A stretch of DNA of 64,000 nt from Streptomyces sp. A 4/2. Its GTDB lineage: Bacteria; Actinomycetota; Actinomycetes; Streptomycetales; Streptomycetaceae. The stretch is from the NCBI RefSeq assembly GCF_940670765.1, contig NZ_CALNVW010000031.1, positions 124,001 through 188,000 of the forward strand, read 5' to 3'. The notes under the pieces were generated by a model that saw only the letters and a program-made list of their open reading frames with translations, ran no database searches and was not told where the DNA came from. Position numbers and translations under genes: made by a program. This document shows positions 1 through 7,360 of this stretch, piece after piece. The first letter of the stretch is position 1; each line of letters opens with the position of its first letter.

Positions 1-390
1 ATCCTGCTCACCGCGGGCTTCGGTGTGCTGGGTGTCGTGCTCAACTACCTCGTCCCCGGCAAGGCGTTCGAGATCGTCCTCAACTTCGCCTCGATCGGCA
101 TCCTGGGCACCTGGGGCATGGTCATGCTCTGCTCGCTGCTCTTCTGGCAGCGTTCGCGGGAGGGCCGGGTCAGCCGTCCGGCGTACCGGCTGCCGTGGGC
201 CCCGTACACCCAGATCGTCACCCTCTGTTTCCTGGTCGTCGTGGCGTTCCTGATGTGGTGGGGCGGGGGAGTGGGCCGTACGACCGTGGAGTGCCTGCCG
301 CTGATCGCCGCGGCGCTGGTCGGCGGCTGGTTCCTGGTGCGCGGCCGGGTCGCCGCCGTCGCCGCGGAGCGTCAGGGCCTGGGAGACTGA
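1..390 (+). CDS. Amino-acid permease (APC superfamily), C-terminal part
   Basis: The reading frame is open from the first base and ends in TGA at 388-390, so only the last 129 residues are seen. The visible part has hydrophobic helices near residues 1-20, 28-50, 67-85 and 92-110. A basic cytoplasmic loop with PAYRLPWAPYTQ lies between the second and third; this kind of loop is typical of the GABA/asparagine/proline permease branch of the APC superfamily. The protein would import an amino acid across the inner membrane. The substrate cannot be read from this fragment. The next gene follows in the same direction after about 40 bases. Confidence 0.75.
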   Translation: MLLTAGFGVLGVVLNYLVPGKAFEIVLNFASIGILGTWGMVMLCSLLFWQRSREGRVSRPAYRLPWAPYTQIVTLCFLVVVAFLMWWGGGVGRTTVECLPLIAAALVGGWFLVRGRVAAVAAERQGLGD

Positions 391-430
391 ACCGACATAC
401 CGCTCGGTGACACGGAAGGCTGTTGACGGC

Positions 431-1516
431 ATGACGCAGCAGGTCCAAGGGGTTGTGGCCCCAGGCAAGAACGAACCTCTCCGCGTGGAGACGATCCTGG
501 TCCCGGACCCGGGCCCCGGCGAGGCCGTGGTCAAGGTCCAGGCCTGCGGCGTCTGCCACACGGACCTCCACTACCAGCAGGGCGGGATCAACGACGACTT
601 CCCGTTCCTGCTCGGGCACGAGGCGGCGGGGATCGTCGAGTCGGTGGGCGCGGGCGTCACCGACGTGGCCCCCGGCGACTTCGTGATCCTCAACTGGCGT
701 GCGGTGTGCGGCCAGTGCCGGGCCTGTCTGCGCGGCCGGCCGCAGTACTGCTTCGACACGCACAACGCGAAGCAGAAGATGACCCTCACCGACGGAACGG
801 TGCTCACCCCGGCGCTGGGCATCGGCGCCTTCGCCGAGAAGACGCTCGTCGCGTCCGGCCAGTGCACCAAGGTCGACCCGGCCGTGTCCCCGGCCGTCGC
901 CGGGCTCCTCGGCTGCGGGGTGATGGCCGGCATCGGCGCCGCCATCAACACCGGACAGGTCGGACGCGGCGACTCGGTGGCGGTCATCGGCTGCGGCGGC
1001 GTCGGTGACGCGGCCGTCGTCGGCGCCCGGCTCGCCGGAGCGGCCCGGATCATCGCCGTCGACATCGACGACAAGAAGCTCGCGACCGCCGTGAAGATGG
1101 GAGCCACGCACACCGTCAACTCCCGTACGACGGACCCGGTCGAGGCGATCCGCGAACTCACCGGCGGCTTCGGCGCGGACGTCGTGATCGAGGCGGTCGG
1201 CCGCCCCGAGACGTACCAGCAGGCCTTCTACGCCCGTGACCTGGCGGGGACGGTCGTCCTGGTGGGCGTCCCGACGCCGGAGATGCGGCTGGAACTCCCG
1301 CTCATCGACGTCTTCGGACGCGGCGGCGCGCTCAAGTCCTCCTGGTACGGGGACTGCCTGCCGTCCCGTGACTTCCCGATGCTCGTCGACCTGCACCAGC
1401 AGGGCCGGATCGACCTCGGCGCCTTCGTCACCGAGACCATCCGGCTCGACGAGGTGGAGAACGCCTTCGCGCGGATGCACGAGGGCGATGTGCTGCGCTC
1501 GGTGGTGGAGTTCTGA
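431..1516 (+). CDS. mscR: S-(hydroxymethyl)mycothiol dehydrogenase
   Basis: This is a zinc-dependent medium-chain alcohol dehydrogenase of 361 residues. The catalytic-zinc cysteine lies in ACGVCHTDLHY and the second ligand in LGHEAAG. The structural zinc site is a four-cysteine loop (CGQCRACLRGRPQYC), followed by a nucleotide-binding glycine motif (IGCGGVGDAAV). Members of this branch oxidise the formaldehyde-mycothiol adduct with NAD. The ATG at 431 is chosen over a GTG at 407 because GGAAGG lies just upstream and the length then matches the family. The gene overlaps the following MBL hydrolase at a TGATG junction, which is the usual partnership. Family identity is strong; substrate is inferred from similarity and context. 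Confidence 0.9.
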   Translation: MTQQVQGVVAPGKNEPLRVETILVPDPGPGEAVVKVQACGVCHTDLHYQQGGINDDFPFLLGHEAAGIVESVGAGVTDVAPGDFVILNWRAVCGQCRACLRGRPQYCFDTHNAKQKMTLTDGTVLTPALGIGAFAEKTLVASGQCTKVDPAVSPAVAGLLGCGVMAGIGAAINTGQVGRGDSVAVIGCGGVGDAAVVGARLAGAARIIAVDIDDKKLATAVKMGATHTVNSRTTDPVEAIRELTGGFGADVVIEAVGRPETYQQAFYARDLAGTVVLVGVPTPEMRLELPLIDVFGRGGALKSSWYGDCLPSRDFPMLVDLHQQGRIDLGAFVTETIRLDEVENAFARMHEGDVLRSVVEF

Positions 1517-2145
1517 TGGCGGCCCGCATCGACCGTCTCGTCACCTCCGGGACCTTCTCGCTCGACGGCGGCACCTGGGACGTCGACAACAACGTCTGGA
1601 TCGTCGGCGACGACCGGGAGGCGGTCGTCATCGACGCCGCCCACGACGCCGCCGCCATCGAGGACGCGCTCGGCGGCCGTACGCTGCGCGCCATCATCTG
1701 CACGCACGCGCACAACGACCACATCGACGCGGCGCCCGCACTCGCCGCCGCGACCGGGGCACCGATCCTGCTGCACCCGGACGATCTGCCGCTGTGGAAG
1801 ATGACGCACCCGGACCGGCTCCCCGACGGTGAACTCACCGACGGACAGACCCTCTCCGTCGCGGGCACCGGGCTGACGGTGCTGCACACACCGGGTCACG
1901 CACCGGGTGCGGTCTGTCTGTACGCCCCCGAGCTGGCCACCGTCTTCACCGGGGACACGCTCTTCCAGGGCGGGCCCGGCGCGACGGGACGTTCGTTCTC
2001 GGACTACCCGACGATCGTCGCGTCCATCCGCGACCGGCTGCTGGCACTGGACGGCGACACGGTGGTGTGCACCGGCCACGGTGACTCCACCACGATCGGC
2101 GCGGAGGCCCCGAGCCTGCCGGAATGGCTGGCGCGGGGCCACTGA
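1516..2145 (+). CDS. MBL-fold hydrolase, partner of the mycothiol dehydrogenase
   Basis: A 209-residue metallo-beta-lactamase-fold protein. The metal-binding signature THAHNDHID sits near residues 62-70, a further histidine is in HTPGHAPG, the bridging aspartate is in FTGDTLF, and the last histidine is in CTGHGDST. The start codon shares one base with the mscR stop, so the two are translationally coupled. In actinobacteria an MBL hydrolase commonly follows mscR and probably acts on the formylated mycothiol product, but that substrate is inference. The protein has no signal peptide and should be cytosolic. It is small for the glyoxalase II family but complete. Confidence 0.85.
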   Translation: MAARIDRLVTSGTFSLDGGTWDVDNNVWIVGDDREAVVIDAAHDAAAIEDALGGRTLRAIICTHAHNDHIDAAPALAAATGAPILLHPDDLPLWKMTHPDRLPDGELTDGQTLSVAGTGLTVLHTPGHAPGAVCLYAPELATVFTGDTLFQGGPGATGRSFSDYPTIVASIRDRLLALDGDTVVCTGHGDSTTIGAEAPSLPEWLARGH

Positions 2146-2188
2146 GAAGGTGCCGGACGGCCTCTGAGGCTGCGGGAAGCCCGGCAGG

Positions 2189-2995
2189 TCAGCGCTTGCG
2201 GGCGACGCCCACCCAACCGGGGATCGGGTCGTCGCCCGCGACCGGCACGGGCTCACCGAGCTCCGGCCGCCACTCGGCGGCCAGCGAGACCCCCGGCTCG
2301 ATCAGCTCGAAGTCCGCGAAGAACCGGGCCGTCTCCTCGCGCGAACGGGGCCGCAGGGTCAGGCCCCTGGCGCGGTACATCGCCGCGGCCTTCGCCGAAC
2401 CCTCCGGGTCGAAGTCACCCGTGACGTGCGAGAGCACGAGACAACTGCCGGACGCCAGCGGCTCCATCAGCCGGTTCACCAGGTCGTACGCGTCCTCGTC
2501 GGCCACGAAGTGCAGCAGGGCCACCAGGGAGAGCGCGATCGGCCGGTCGAAGTCGAGGATCTTCCCGGCCGCTTCGATGATGGTGGCGGGTTCACGCGCG
2601 TCCGCCTGGATGTAGTCGGTCGCCCCCTCGGGGGAGGAGTGCAGCAGCGCCGCGGCGTGCGCCAGCACGATCGGGTCGTTGTCGCAGTAGACGATCCGGG
2701 CGTCCGGCGCGGACCGCTGGGCGATCTGGTGGAGATTGGGCTCGGTCGGTATGCCGGTGCCGACGTCCAGGAACTGACGCATGCCGCTCTCCGCGAGACA
2801 GCGGGTCGCGCGGTGCATGAACGCCCGGTTGACCCGCGCCATCTCCCTGCCCCGCGAATCCAGGGCGAGCAGTTGCTCGGCCATCTCCTGATCGACCGGG
2901 TAGTTGTCCTTGCCGCCCAGGAACCAGTCGTACATCCGCGCGGGATGGGGCTTGCTGGTGTCGATGTGGACGGATGCGGGCTCTGCTCCGGTCAT
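2189..2995 (-). CDS. SAM-dependent methyltransferase (PF04672/DUF574 type)
   Basis: 268 residues. The N-terminal HPARMYDWFLGGKDNYPVD segment is diagnostic of the actinobacterial PF04672 methyltransferases, and FLDVGTGIPT is the SAM-binding loop. An acidic strand end (IVYCDNDPIV) follows. The natural substrate of this very large Streptomyces family is generally unknown. The gene starts 46 bases from the end of a DUF397 gene on the same strand, so it may be read from the XRE-DUF397 transcript. Its 3' end is convergent with the MBL hydrolase gene across a 43-base gap with no clear terminator. Confidence 0.85.
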   Translation of the reverse strand: MTGAEPASVHIDTSKPHPARMYDWFLGGKDNYPVDQEMAEQLLALDSRGREMARVNRAFMHRATRCLAESGMRQFLDVGTGIPTEPNLHQIAQRSAPDARIVYCDNDPIVLAHAAALLHSSPEGATDYIQADAREPATIIEAAGKILDFDRPIALSLVALLHFVADEDAYDLVNRLMEPLASGSCLVLSHVTGDFDPEGSAKAAAMYRARGLTLRPRSREETARFFADFELIEPGVSLAAEWRPELGEPVPVAGDDPIPGWVGVARKR

Positions 2996-3041
2996 GTGAC
3001 GCTCCAGAAGTGGAAGGCGATACGGACAAAAGGTGCAGTAG

Positions 3042-3278
3042 TCAGGTGAGGAGGAAGTCGGCCTGGCCGGACTTGGCCCCCTGGATGAACGCGGCGATCT
3101 CGCCGGTGGAGTAGATGAGCGCGGGGCCTTCAGGGTCGGTCGACTGGCGTACGGCGACCCTGCCGTCGGCCAGTTTCATGGCCTCCACGCAGTTGCCGCC
3201 GTTGCCGCCGCTCCATGGCTTGTGCCAGCCCTCGGCACCGAGGTCCGCGGCGGGCATGCCGTTGTATATGCGATCCAT
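3042..3278 (-). CDS. DUF397 small protein
   Basis: 78 residues. The family core is visible: an aromatic/serine-rich WHKPWSGGNGGNCVEA, then VAVRQSTDPEGPALIY, then an F-containing C-terminal helix (AAFIQGAKSGQADFLL). The ATG overlaps the stop of the preceding XRE regulator by one base (TAATG), so the pair is co-translated. XRE-DUF397 pairs are abundant in Streptomyces; in characterised examples the DUF397 partner antagonises the XRE regulator, giving a toxin-antitoxin-like switch. That role here rests on family knowledge and the coupling. Confidence 0.9.
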   Translation of the reverse strand: MDRIYNGMPAADLGAEGWHKPWSGGNGGNCVEAMKLADGRVAVRQSTDPEGPALIYSTGEIAAFIQGAKSGQADFLLT

Positions 3279-4153
3279 TACAGCTCCTTGCGGAAATCCT
3301 TGAGGATCTCCTTCGTGCGTTGTGCAGTCGCGGCCTGAGCCGCCATGCGGTCCATGACCTCCAGGTGGGCCGCCACCTCCGGACGTGAGTCGAGGTAGAC
3401 GGCGCCGGTCAGGTACTCGCTGTAGACCATGTCGGGCAGTTCGGGAACGGCGAACCGGAACAGCACGAAGGGGCCGTAGGTCCCCGGGTGGTGTCCGCTC
3501 GCGAATTCCGCGATCTGCAGGGTGACATGAGGCAGTTCGGCGACCTGCAGCAGCTTGTCGACCTGCCCCCGCATGACGTCGGGGCCGCCCGCGTGACGCC
3601 GGAGCACCGTTTCGTCCATCACGACCCACAGTGTCGGAGCATCCGGCCGCGTCAGCAGCGACTGCCGCTCCATGCGCAGCGCGACGTGCCGCTCGATGTC
3701 CTCCGGCCGGGTCTCGCCGACCGCGCCGCTCATCATGACGGCGCGCGCGTACCCCTCCGTCTGGAGCAGGCCGGGAACGAAGTGCGGCTCGTACTGCCTG
3801 ATGAGCGCCGCGGCGCCCTCCAGGCTGACGTACATGCTGAACCAGTCGGGCAGGATCCCGTGGAACCGCTGCCACCAGCCGGGCTGGTTGGCCTCTTCGG
3901 CGAGCTCGACGAACGCGTCGGTCTCGGCCTCGTTGTTCCCGTACGCCTTCAGCAGTAACTGCACATAGGGGATCTTCAGCGCCACCTCGGCGGTCTCCAT
4001 CCGACGGATGGTGGCCGGGGCGACCCGGAGTACCTTGGCAGCCTGTTCGCGACTCAAGTCGGCTTGCTCGCGCAGTACTTGCAGGCGCTTGCCGAGCACG
4101 ACCTGGCCGACGGTCGGGGCGGACCGCGGCTCACTCAACTGAGACCTCCACAT
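3278..4153 (-). CDS. XRE-family regulator with DUF5753 C-terminal domain
   Basis: 291 residues. A helix-turn-helix of about residues 19-75 (LGKRLQVLREQADLSREQAA...VAPATIRRMETAE) is followed by a DUF5753 domain with the typical RQYEPHFVPGLLQTEGYARA segment. This is the DNA-binding half of an XRE-DUF397 pair. The start region is divergent from an ATPase gene, and an imperfect palindrome lies between them at 4201-4221, a plausible operator. What the module controls is unknown. Confidence 0.9.
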   Translation of the reverse strand: MWRSQLSEPRSAPTVGQVVLGKRLQVLREQADLSREQAAKVLRVAPATIRRMETAEVALKIPYVQLLLKAYGNNEAETDAFVELAEEANQPGWWQRFHGILPDWFSMYVSLEGAAALIRQYEPHFVPGLLQTEGYARAVMMSGAVGETRPEDIERHVALRMERQSLLTRPDAPTLWVVMDETVLRRHAGGPDVMRGQVDKLLQVAELPHVTLQIAEFASGHHPGTYGPFVLFRFAVPELPDMVYSEYLTGAVYLDSRPEVAAHLEVMDRMAAQAATAQRTKEILKDFRKEL

Positions 4154-4200
4154 GGGCAGTTGTCCAGCAGTCTGCCATGCCCGTCCCGTCCATGAAACGC

Positions 4201-4221
4201 CACTCTGAACATTTCAAAGTG
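4201..4221. promoter_or_regulatory. Inverted repeat between XRE and ATPase genes
   Basis: CACTCTGAA at 4201-4209 and TTCAAAGTG at 4213-4221 form 9-base arms around CAT with one mismatch. The repeat lies 48 bases upstream of the XRE start on one side and about 70 bases upstream of the ATPase start on the other. It is a reasonable binding site for the adjacent XRE protein, but no experimental motif is being matched. Confidence 0.5.
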
Positions 4222-4291
4222 CCTCTTGCCAAGGTGTCCGATACGGAGGAGAGTAGACGGGCGAAGCAGTTCACGCGACTGGCGTGCGCCC

Positions 4292-4801
4292 ATGGGGGAT
4301 GGCGCGGCAGTCGCGGTACCCCCCACCGTGAGGATTTCGGCTGTGGCTCCAGGCACCGCGCTCATCCCCCAGCTCATCGACCGGTGCCCCGGGAGTGACG
4401 TACGGCGCTACGCATTCGAATTACCAGCACGTACCGACTCCGTCGCCCGCGCCCGTCGCCTGGCACGGAATCGGCTCGCCTGCTGGGACTTCTCCGAGGA
4501 TGCCAGCGATACCGCGCTGTTGATCATCTCGGAACTGGTCACCAACGCGGTCGTGCACACGGCGGGTGATCACATCGCCTGTGAACTCCGTGACAACGGC
4601 GGCCAGTTGCGCATCGCGATACAGGACCAGGGGCACGCCTCCGCCGGTCCGCAGCTCTGCCGCACCCCCGAGGGGGAGCACGGCAGGGGTCTGCTGCTGG
4701 TCGACGCCGTGAGCAGCTCCTGGGGGGTGCGCGAGGCGGTGCACGGCCCCGGCAGGCTGGTCTGGGCGGAGCTGGAGCGCGACGCGGGGCGGCCGTGCTG
4801 A
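4292..4801 (+). CDS. ATP-binding protein, RsbW-like anti-sigma/HATPase family
   Basis: A histidine-kinase-type ATPase domain without kinase modules. The N box is SELVTNAVVHT, the G1-like segment is AIQDQGHASA and the G2-like segment is EGEHGRGLLLVDAVSSSWGV. About 169 residues from the chosen ATG at 4292; the frame is open further upstream with only a TTG, and a GTG at 4328 is also possible, so the start is uncertain. Single-domain proteins of this kind are often encoded beside XRE-DUF397 pairs in Streptomyces and are presumed to act as serine kinases or anti-sigma factors. The gene overlaps the next one by seven bases. Confidence 0.8.
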   Translation: MGDGAAVAVPPTVRISAVAPGTALIPQLIDRCPGSDVRRYAFELPARTDSVARARRLARNRLACWDFSEDASDTALLIISELVTNAVVHTAGDHIACELRDNGGQLRIAIQDQGHASAGPQLCRTPEGEHGRGLLLVDAVSSSWGVREAVHGPGRLVWAELERDAGRPC

Positions 4802-5151
4802 GGAACGCGCTCGCGCGCGTCCCGGCGCTCTCCACCCCGCTCGGCTGCGACGCGGTGGGCGTGCCCGACCACCACGGATTCCGGCTGCTGGCGCGGCTTC
4901 CCAACCCGGGCTGCGTGTTCGCCGACGACGACTGGTGGTGGTGGATCGTCCCCGCCGGGTCCGACCTCGAACTCGCCTGGCCTTCGCAGGTGCGCTACGC
5001 CCCCGGCGCCTACGCCCCGGCGTCACGTCCCCGCCTGCTCCACTGGCCGGAGGACTCCCTGCCCTACACGCCGCCGATCCCGCTCTACCTCATGGTGTGC
5101 CAGCTCGTGGGCGCGGTGCCCGACTGGGGCGGACCACTGACACCCGCCTGA
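4795..5151 (+). CDS. Conserved hypothetical protein downstream of the ATPase
   Basis: 118 residues from a GTG inside the 3' end of the ATPase gene, so translational coupling is likely. The protein is rich in tryptophan and proline (DDDWWWWIVPAG, PYTPPIPLYL) and has no signal peptide or membrane segment. I do not recognise a family with a known function. Small proteins of this kind often accompany the single-domain ATPases of XRE-DUF397 loci, which suggests a partner role but does not show one. Confidence 0.65.
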   Translation: MLRNALARVPALSTPLGCDAVGVPDHHGFRLLARLPNPGCVFADDDWWWWIVPAGSDLELAWPSQVRYAPGAYAPASRPRLLHWPEDSLPYTPPIPLYLMVCQLVGAVPDWGGPLTPA

Positions 5152-5258
5152 CCGGCCGGGTCCGGCGCGGGCGGGCGGACCGGCCCCGCCGGGTTGCCCT
5201 CGGGGCTGTCCGGCTCGCCATCCGCTGCCTTCCTTCCTGTTTCACCCGACCCCGTACA

Positions 5259-5278
5259 CCCATGGATTCAAACATGGG
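5259..5278. promoter_or_regulatory. Palindrome upstream of the FadR-type regulator
   Basis: CCCATG (5259-5264) and CATGGG (5273-5278) form perfect six-base arms separated by GATTCAAA. The site is about 40 bases upstream of the regulator start at 5318, in the expected promoter position, and may be the autoregulatory operator of that gene. Only one copy is seen in the window. Confidence 0.4.
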
Positions 5279-5317
5279 ATGTTAGGTTGATGGGAGTTAT
5301 TCAATCTGGAGGTGGAC

Positions 5318-6052
5318 ATGCCGCTGCGCGCGACGGAGCGCTCCAGCCTGGTCGGACGGGTGATCGACCAGCTGCAGACCCTGATCGAATCCCGGGAGTG
5401 GCCGGTCGGTACGAAGATTCCCGCCGAGCCGGTCCTGGTGGAACTGCTCGGTGTCGGGCGCAACACCGTGCGCGAGGCCGTACGCGCACTCGTCCACAGC
5501 GGCATGCTGGAGCCGCGCCAGGGGGACGGGACCTATGTACGCGCCGCCGACGATCTCGGTGCCGCGCTGCTGCGGCGGCTGCGCCGGGCGAGCCATCTGG
5601 AGGCGCTGGAGGTCCGTGCCGGACTGGAGCGCGACGCCGCCCGGCTGGCGGCCGAACGCCGTACCCCCGAGGACGTGACCGCGCTGCGTGCCGCCCTGCG
5701 CCGGCGTGACGAGGCCCGGCAGGACCCCGATACCGGGACGTTCGTCGACGCGGACGTCACCTTCCACCAGGCGGTCGTCGCCGCCGCGCACAACGGCATG
5801 CTCGCCGATCTGTACGGCCATCTCACCGAGGGGCTGCGCGCCGCGGTCACCTCCGTCGCCCATGCCCCGCTGCCGGACGGGCCGCGCTTCCAACTGGACT
5901 CGCACGCCGCCCTCGTGGACGCGATCGAAGCGGGCGACGCCGACCGGGCCATCGGCTGTGTCGAGAACTACATCAACGAGACCATCGCCTCCGTACGGAC
6001 CCTGCAGGACGCGGATCCGCTGCCCGGCGAGAACACCGGAGCCGGCTCATGA
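5318..6052 (+). CDS. GntR/FadR-family (FCD) transcriptional regulator
   Basis: 244 residues. The winged helix covers about residues 10-75 (GVGRNTVREAVRALVHSGMLEPRQGDGTYV). The remainder is an all-helical FCD ligand domain with the conserved DVTFHQAVVAAAHN metal/ligand-binding stretch. The ATG at 5318 is preferred to the GTG at 5312 because the GGAGG at 5307-5311 would sit directly against the GTG. The gene overlaps the following MFS transporter by four bases (ATGA), so it probably regulates that transporter in response to a small acid or its analogue. Confidence 0.88.
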   Translation: MPLRATERSSLVGRVIDQLQTLIESREWPVGTKIPAEPVLVELLGVGRNTVREAVRALVHSGMLEPRQGDGTYVRAADDLGAALLRRLRRASHLEALEVRAGLERDAARLAAERRTPEDVTALRAALRRRDEARQDPDTGTFVDADVTFHQAVVAAAHNGMLADLYGHLTEGLRAAVTSVAHAPLPDGPRFQLDSHAALVDAIEAGDADRAIGCVENYINETIASVRTLQDADPLPGENTGAGS

Positions 6053-7320
6053 AGAATGCCCGCACGCAGCAGGCCGCGACGCACCGGCAGCAGGAGCGCA
6101 TACCGTCCGCACCGGCCTCCGGCGTACGGCCCGGCGGGCTCCTCGCCTTCGGCGTGATCGTCCTGGCCCTGAATCTGCGCCCGGCCCTGGTCGCCGCCTC
6201 CCCGCTGCTCGACACCATCCGCACCGACACCGGCATGTCCGCCACCGCCGTCGGGCTGCTGACCACCCTGCCGCTGCTCTGCTTCGGACTGCTGGCCCCC
6301 TTCGCACCACGGCTGGGACGCAGGTTCGGCATGGAACCCGCCCTCCTCGGCACCATGGTGCTGATCTGCGCCGGAACCGCGCTGCGGCTGATCCCGTCGA
6401 TGGCCGCGCTGCTCGGCGGCACCGTGATCGTCGGTGCGGGCATCGCCGTCGCCAACGTCCTGCTGCCCGGAGTCATCAAGCGCGACTTCCCCGACCGGGT
6501 CGGCCTGATGACGGGCCTCTACTCGATGTCGCTGTTCGGCGGAGCCGCACTGGCGGCCGGCATCACCGTTCCCGTCGAGCACGCCGCCCACCTGGACTGG
6601 CGCACCACGCTCGCCCTGTGGGGGCTGCTGGCGGTACTGGCGGTGCTCGTCTGGGCCCCGCAGCTCCGGCGCCACAGCCGCCCCACCGCGGCCGAGGCGA
6701 GCGGCGCCGCGCACCCGGTCCGGGGGCTCTGGCGCCACCCGGTCGCCTGGCTGGTCGCGGGCTACATGGGCCTGCAGTCCCTCTCGTACTACGCCGCCGC
6801 CGCATGGCTGCCGACCATTCTGAGCAGTGCGGGAATGGCGGAGGGCACCGCCGGGTGGATGCTCTCCTTCTCCAGCTTGCTGGGGATCGCCGGGGCGTTC
6901 TTCACCCCGGTCCTCGCCTCGCGCGGGGTGCGTCCCGGACTGCTGGCCACGGTCGGCGCCGTGCTGACCGTGGCCGGTTTCGCCGGGCTGATCGTCGCTC
7001 CGGTGGGCGCGGCGTACCTCTGGATGGTGCTGCTCGGGCTCGGCCAGGGCGCGGCCATCTCGCTGGCCATGCTGTTCATCGTGGAGCGGGCACCGGACGG
7101 CCGGCACGCCGCCCAGCTGTCGAGCATGGCGCAGTGCTGCGGCTATCTGCTGGCCGCGGCCGGGCCGCTCGCCCTGGGCGCCGTGCACCAGGTGAGCGAC
7201 AGCTGGACGGTGCCGCTGGTGCTGCTCATCGTGCTGCTGGTGCCGCAGGCGGTCATCGGTGTCGGCGCCGCCCGCGACCGGCACGCGGCGCCGGACCAGG
7301 GACCGCGGACACAGGACTGA
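6049..7320 (+). CDS. CynX/NimT-family MFS transporter
   Basis: 423 residues with about twelve hydrophobic helices. The diagnostic LNLRPALVAASPLL motif follows the first helix, as in the CynX/NimT (cyanate / nitroimidazole) branch of the major facilitator superfamily. Translation is coupled to the FadR-type regulator by an ATGA overlap. Members export small organic anions or drugs; the substrate here is unknown. A strong convergent hairpin follows the stop. Confidence 0.85.
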   Translation: MKNARTQQAATHRQQERIPSAPASGVRPGGLLAFGVIVLALNLRPALVAASPLLDTIRTDTGMSATAVGLLTTLPLLCFGLLAPFAPRLGRRFGMEPALLGTMVLICAGTALRLIPSMAALLGGTVIVGAGIAVANVLLPGVIKRDFPDRVGLMTGLYSMSLFGGAALAAGITVPVEHAAHLDWRTTLALWGLLAVLAVLVWAPQLRRHSRPTAAEASGAAHPVRGLWRHPVAWLVAGYMGLQSLSYYAAAAWLPTILSSAGMAEGTAGWMLSFSSLLGIAGAFFTPVLASRGVRPGLLATVGAVLTVAGFAGLIVAPVGAAYLWMVLLGLGQGAAISLAMLFIVERAPDGRHAAQLSSMAQCCGYLLAAAGPLALGAVHQVSDSWTVPLVLLIVLLVPQAVIGVGAARDRHAAPDQGPRTQD

Positions 7321-7324
7321 CGAA

Positions 7325-7358
7325 CCGGGTCCGGCGGGCGCGGGCCCGCCGGACCCGG
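7325..7358. terminator. Bidirectional terminator hairpin
   Basis: A perfect 15-base stem (CCGGGTCCGGCGGGC at 7325-7339 with its complement at 7344-7358) and a four-base loop sit exactly between the convergent MFS and FUSC genes. No long T run follows, as is usual in Streptomyces. Confidence 0.8.
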
Positions 7359-7360
7359 GC

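Noticed and set aside
391..408. ACCGA/TCGGT repeat before mscR as an operator
   Set aside because: The arms are only five bases with an eight-base gap, and similar repeats are frequent at this GC content; there is no second copy and no adjacent regulator.
218..1480. Long minus-strand open frame opposite mscR
   Set aside because: It is the high-GC antisense shadow of a clear dehydrogenase gene, with a low-complexity Arg/Asp/Val composition and no family motifs. The same applies to many other long antisense frames in the window, such as those opposite metH, GH31 and dop.
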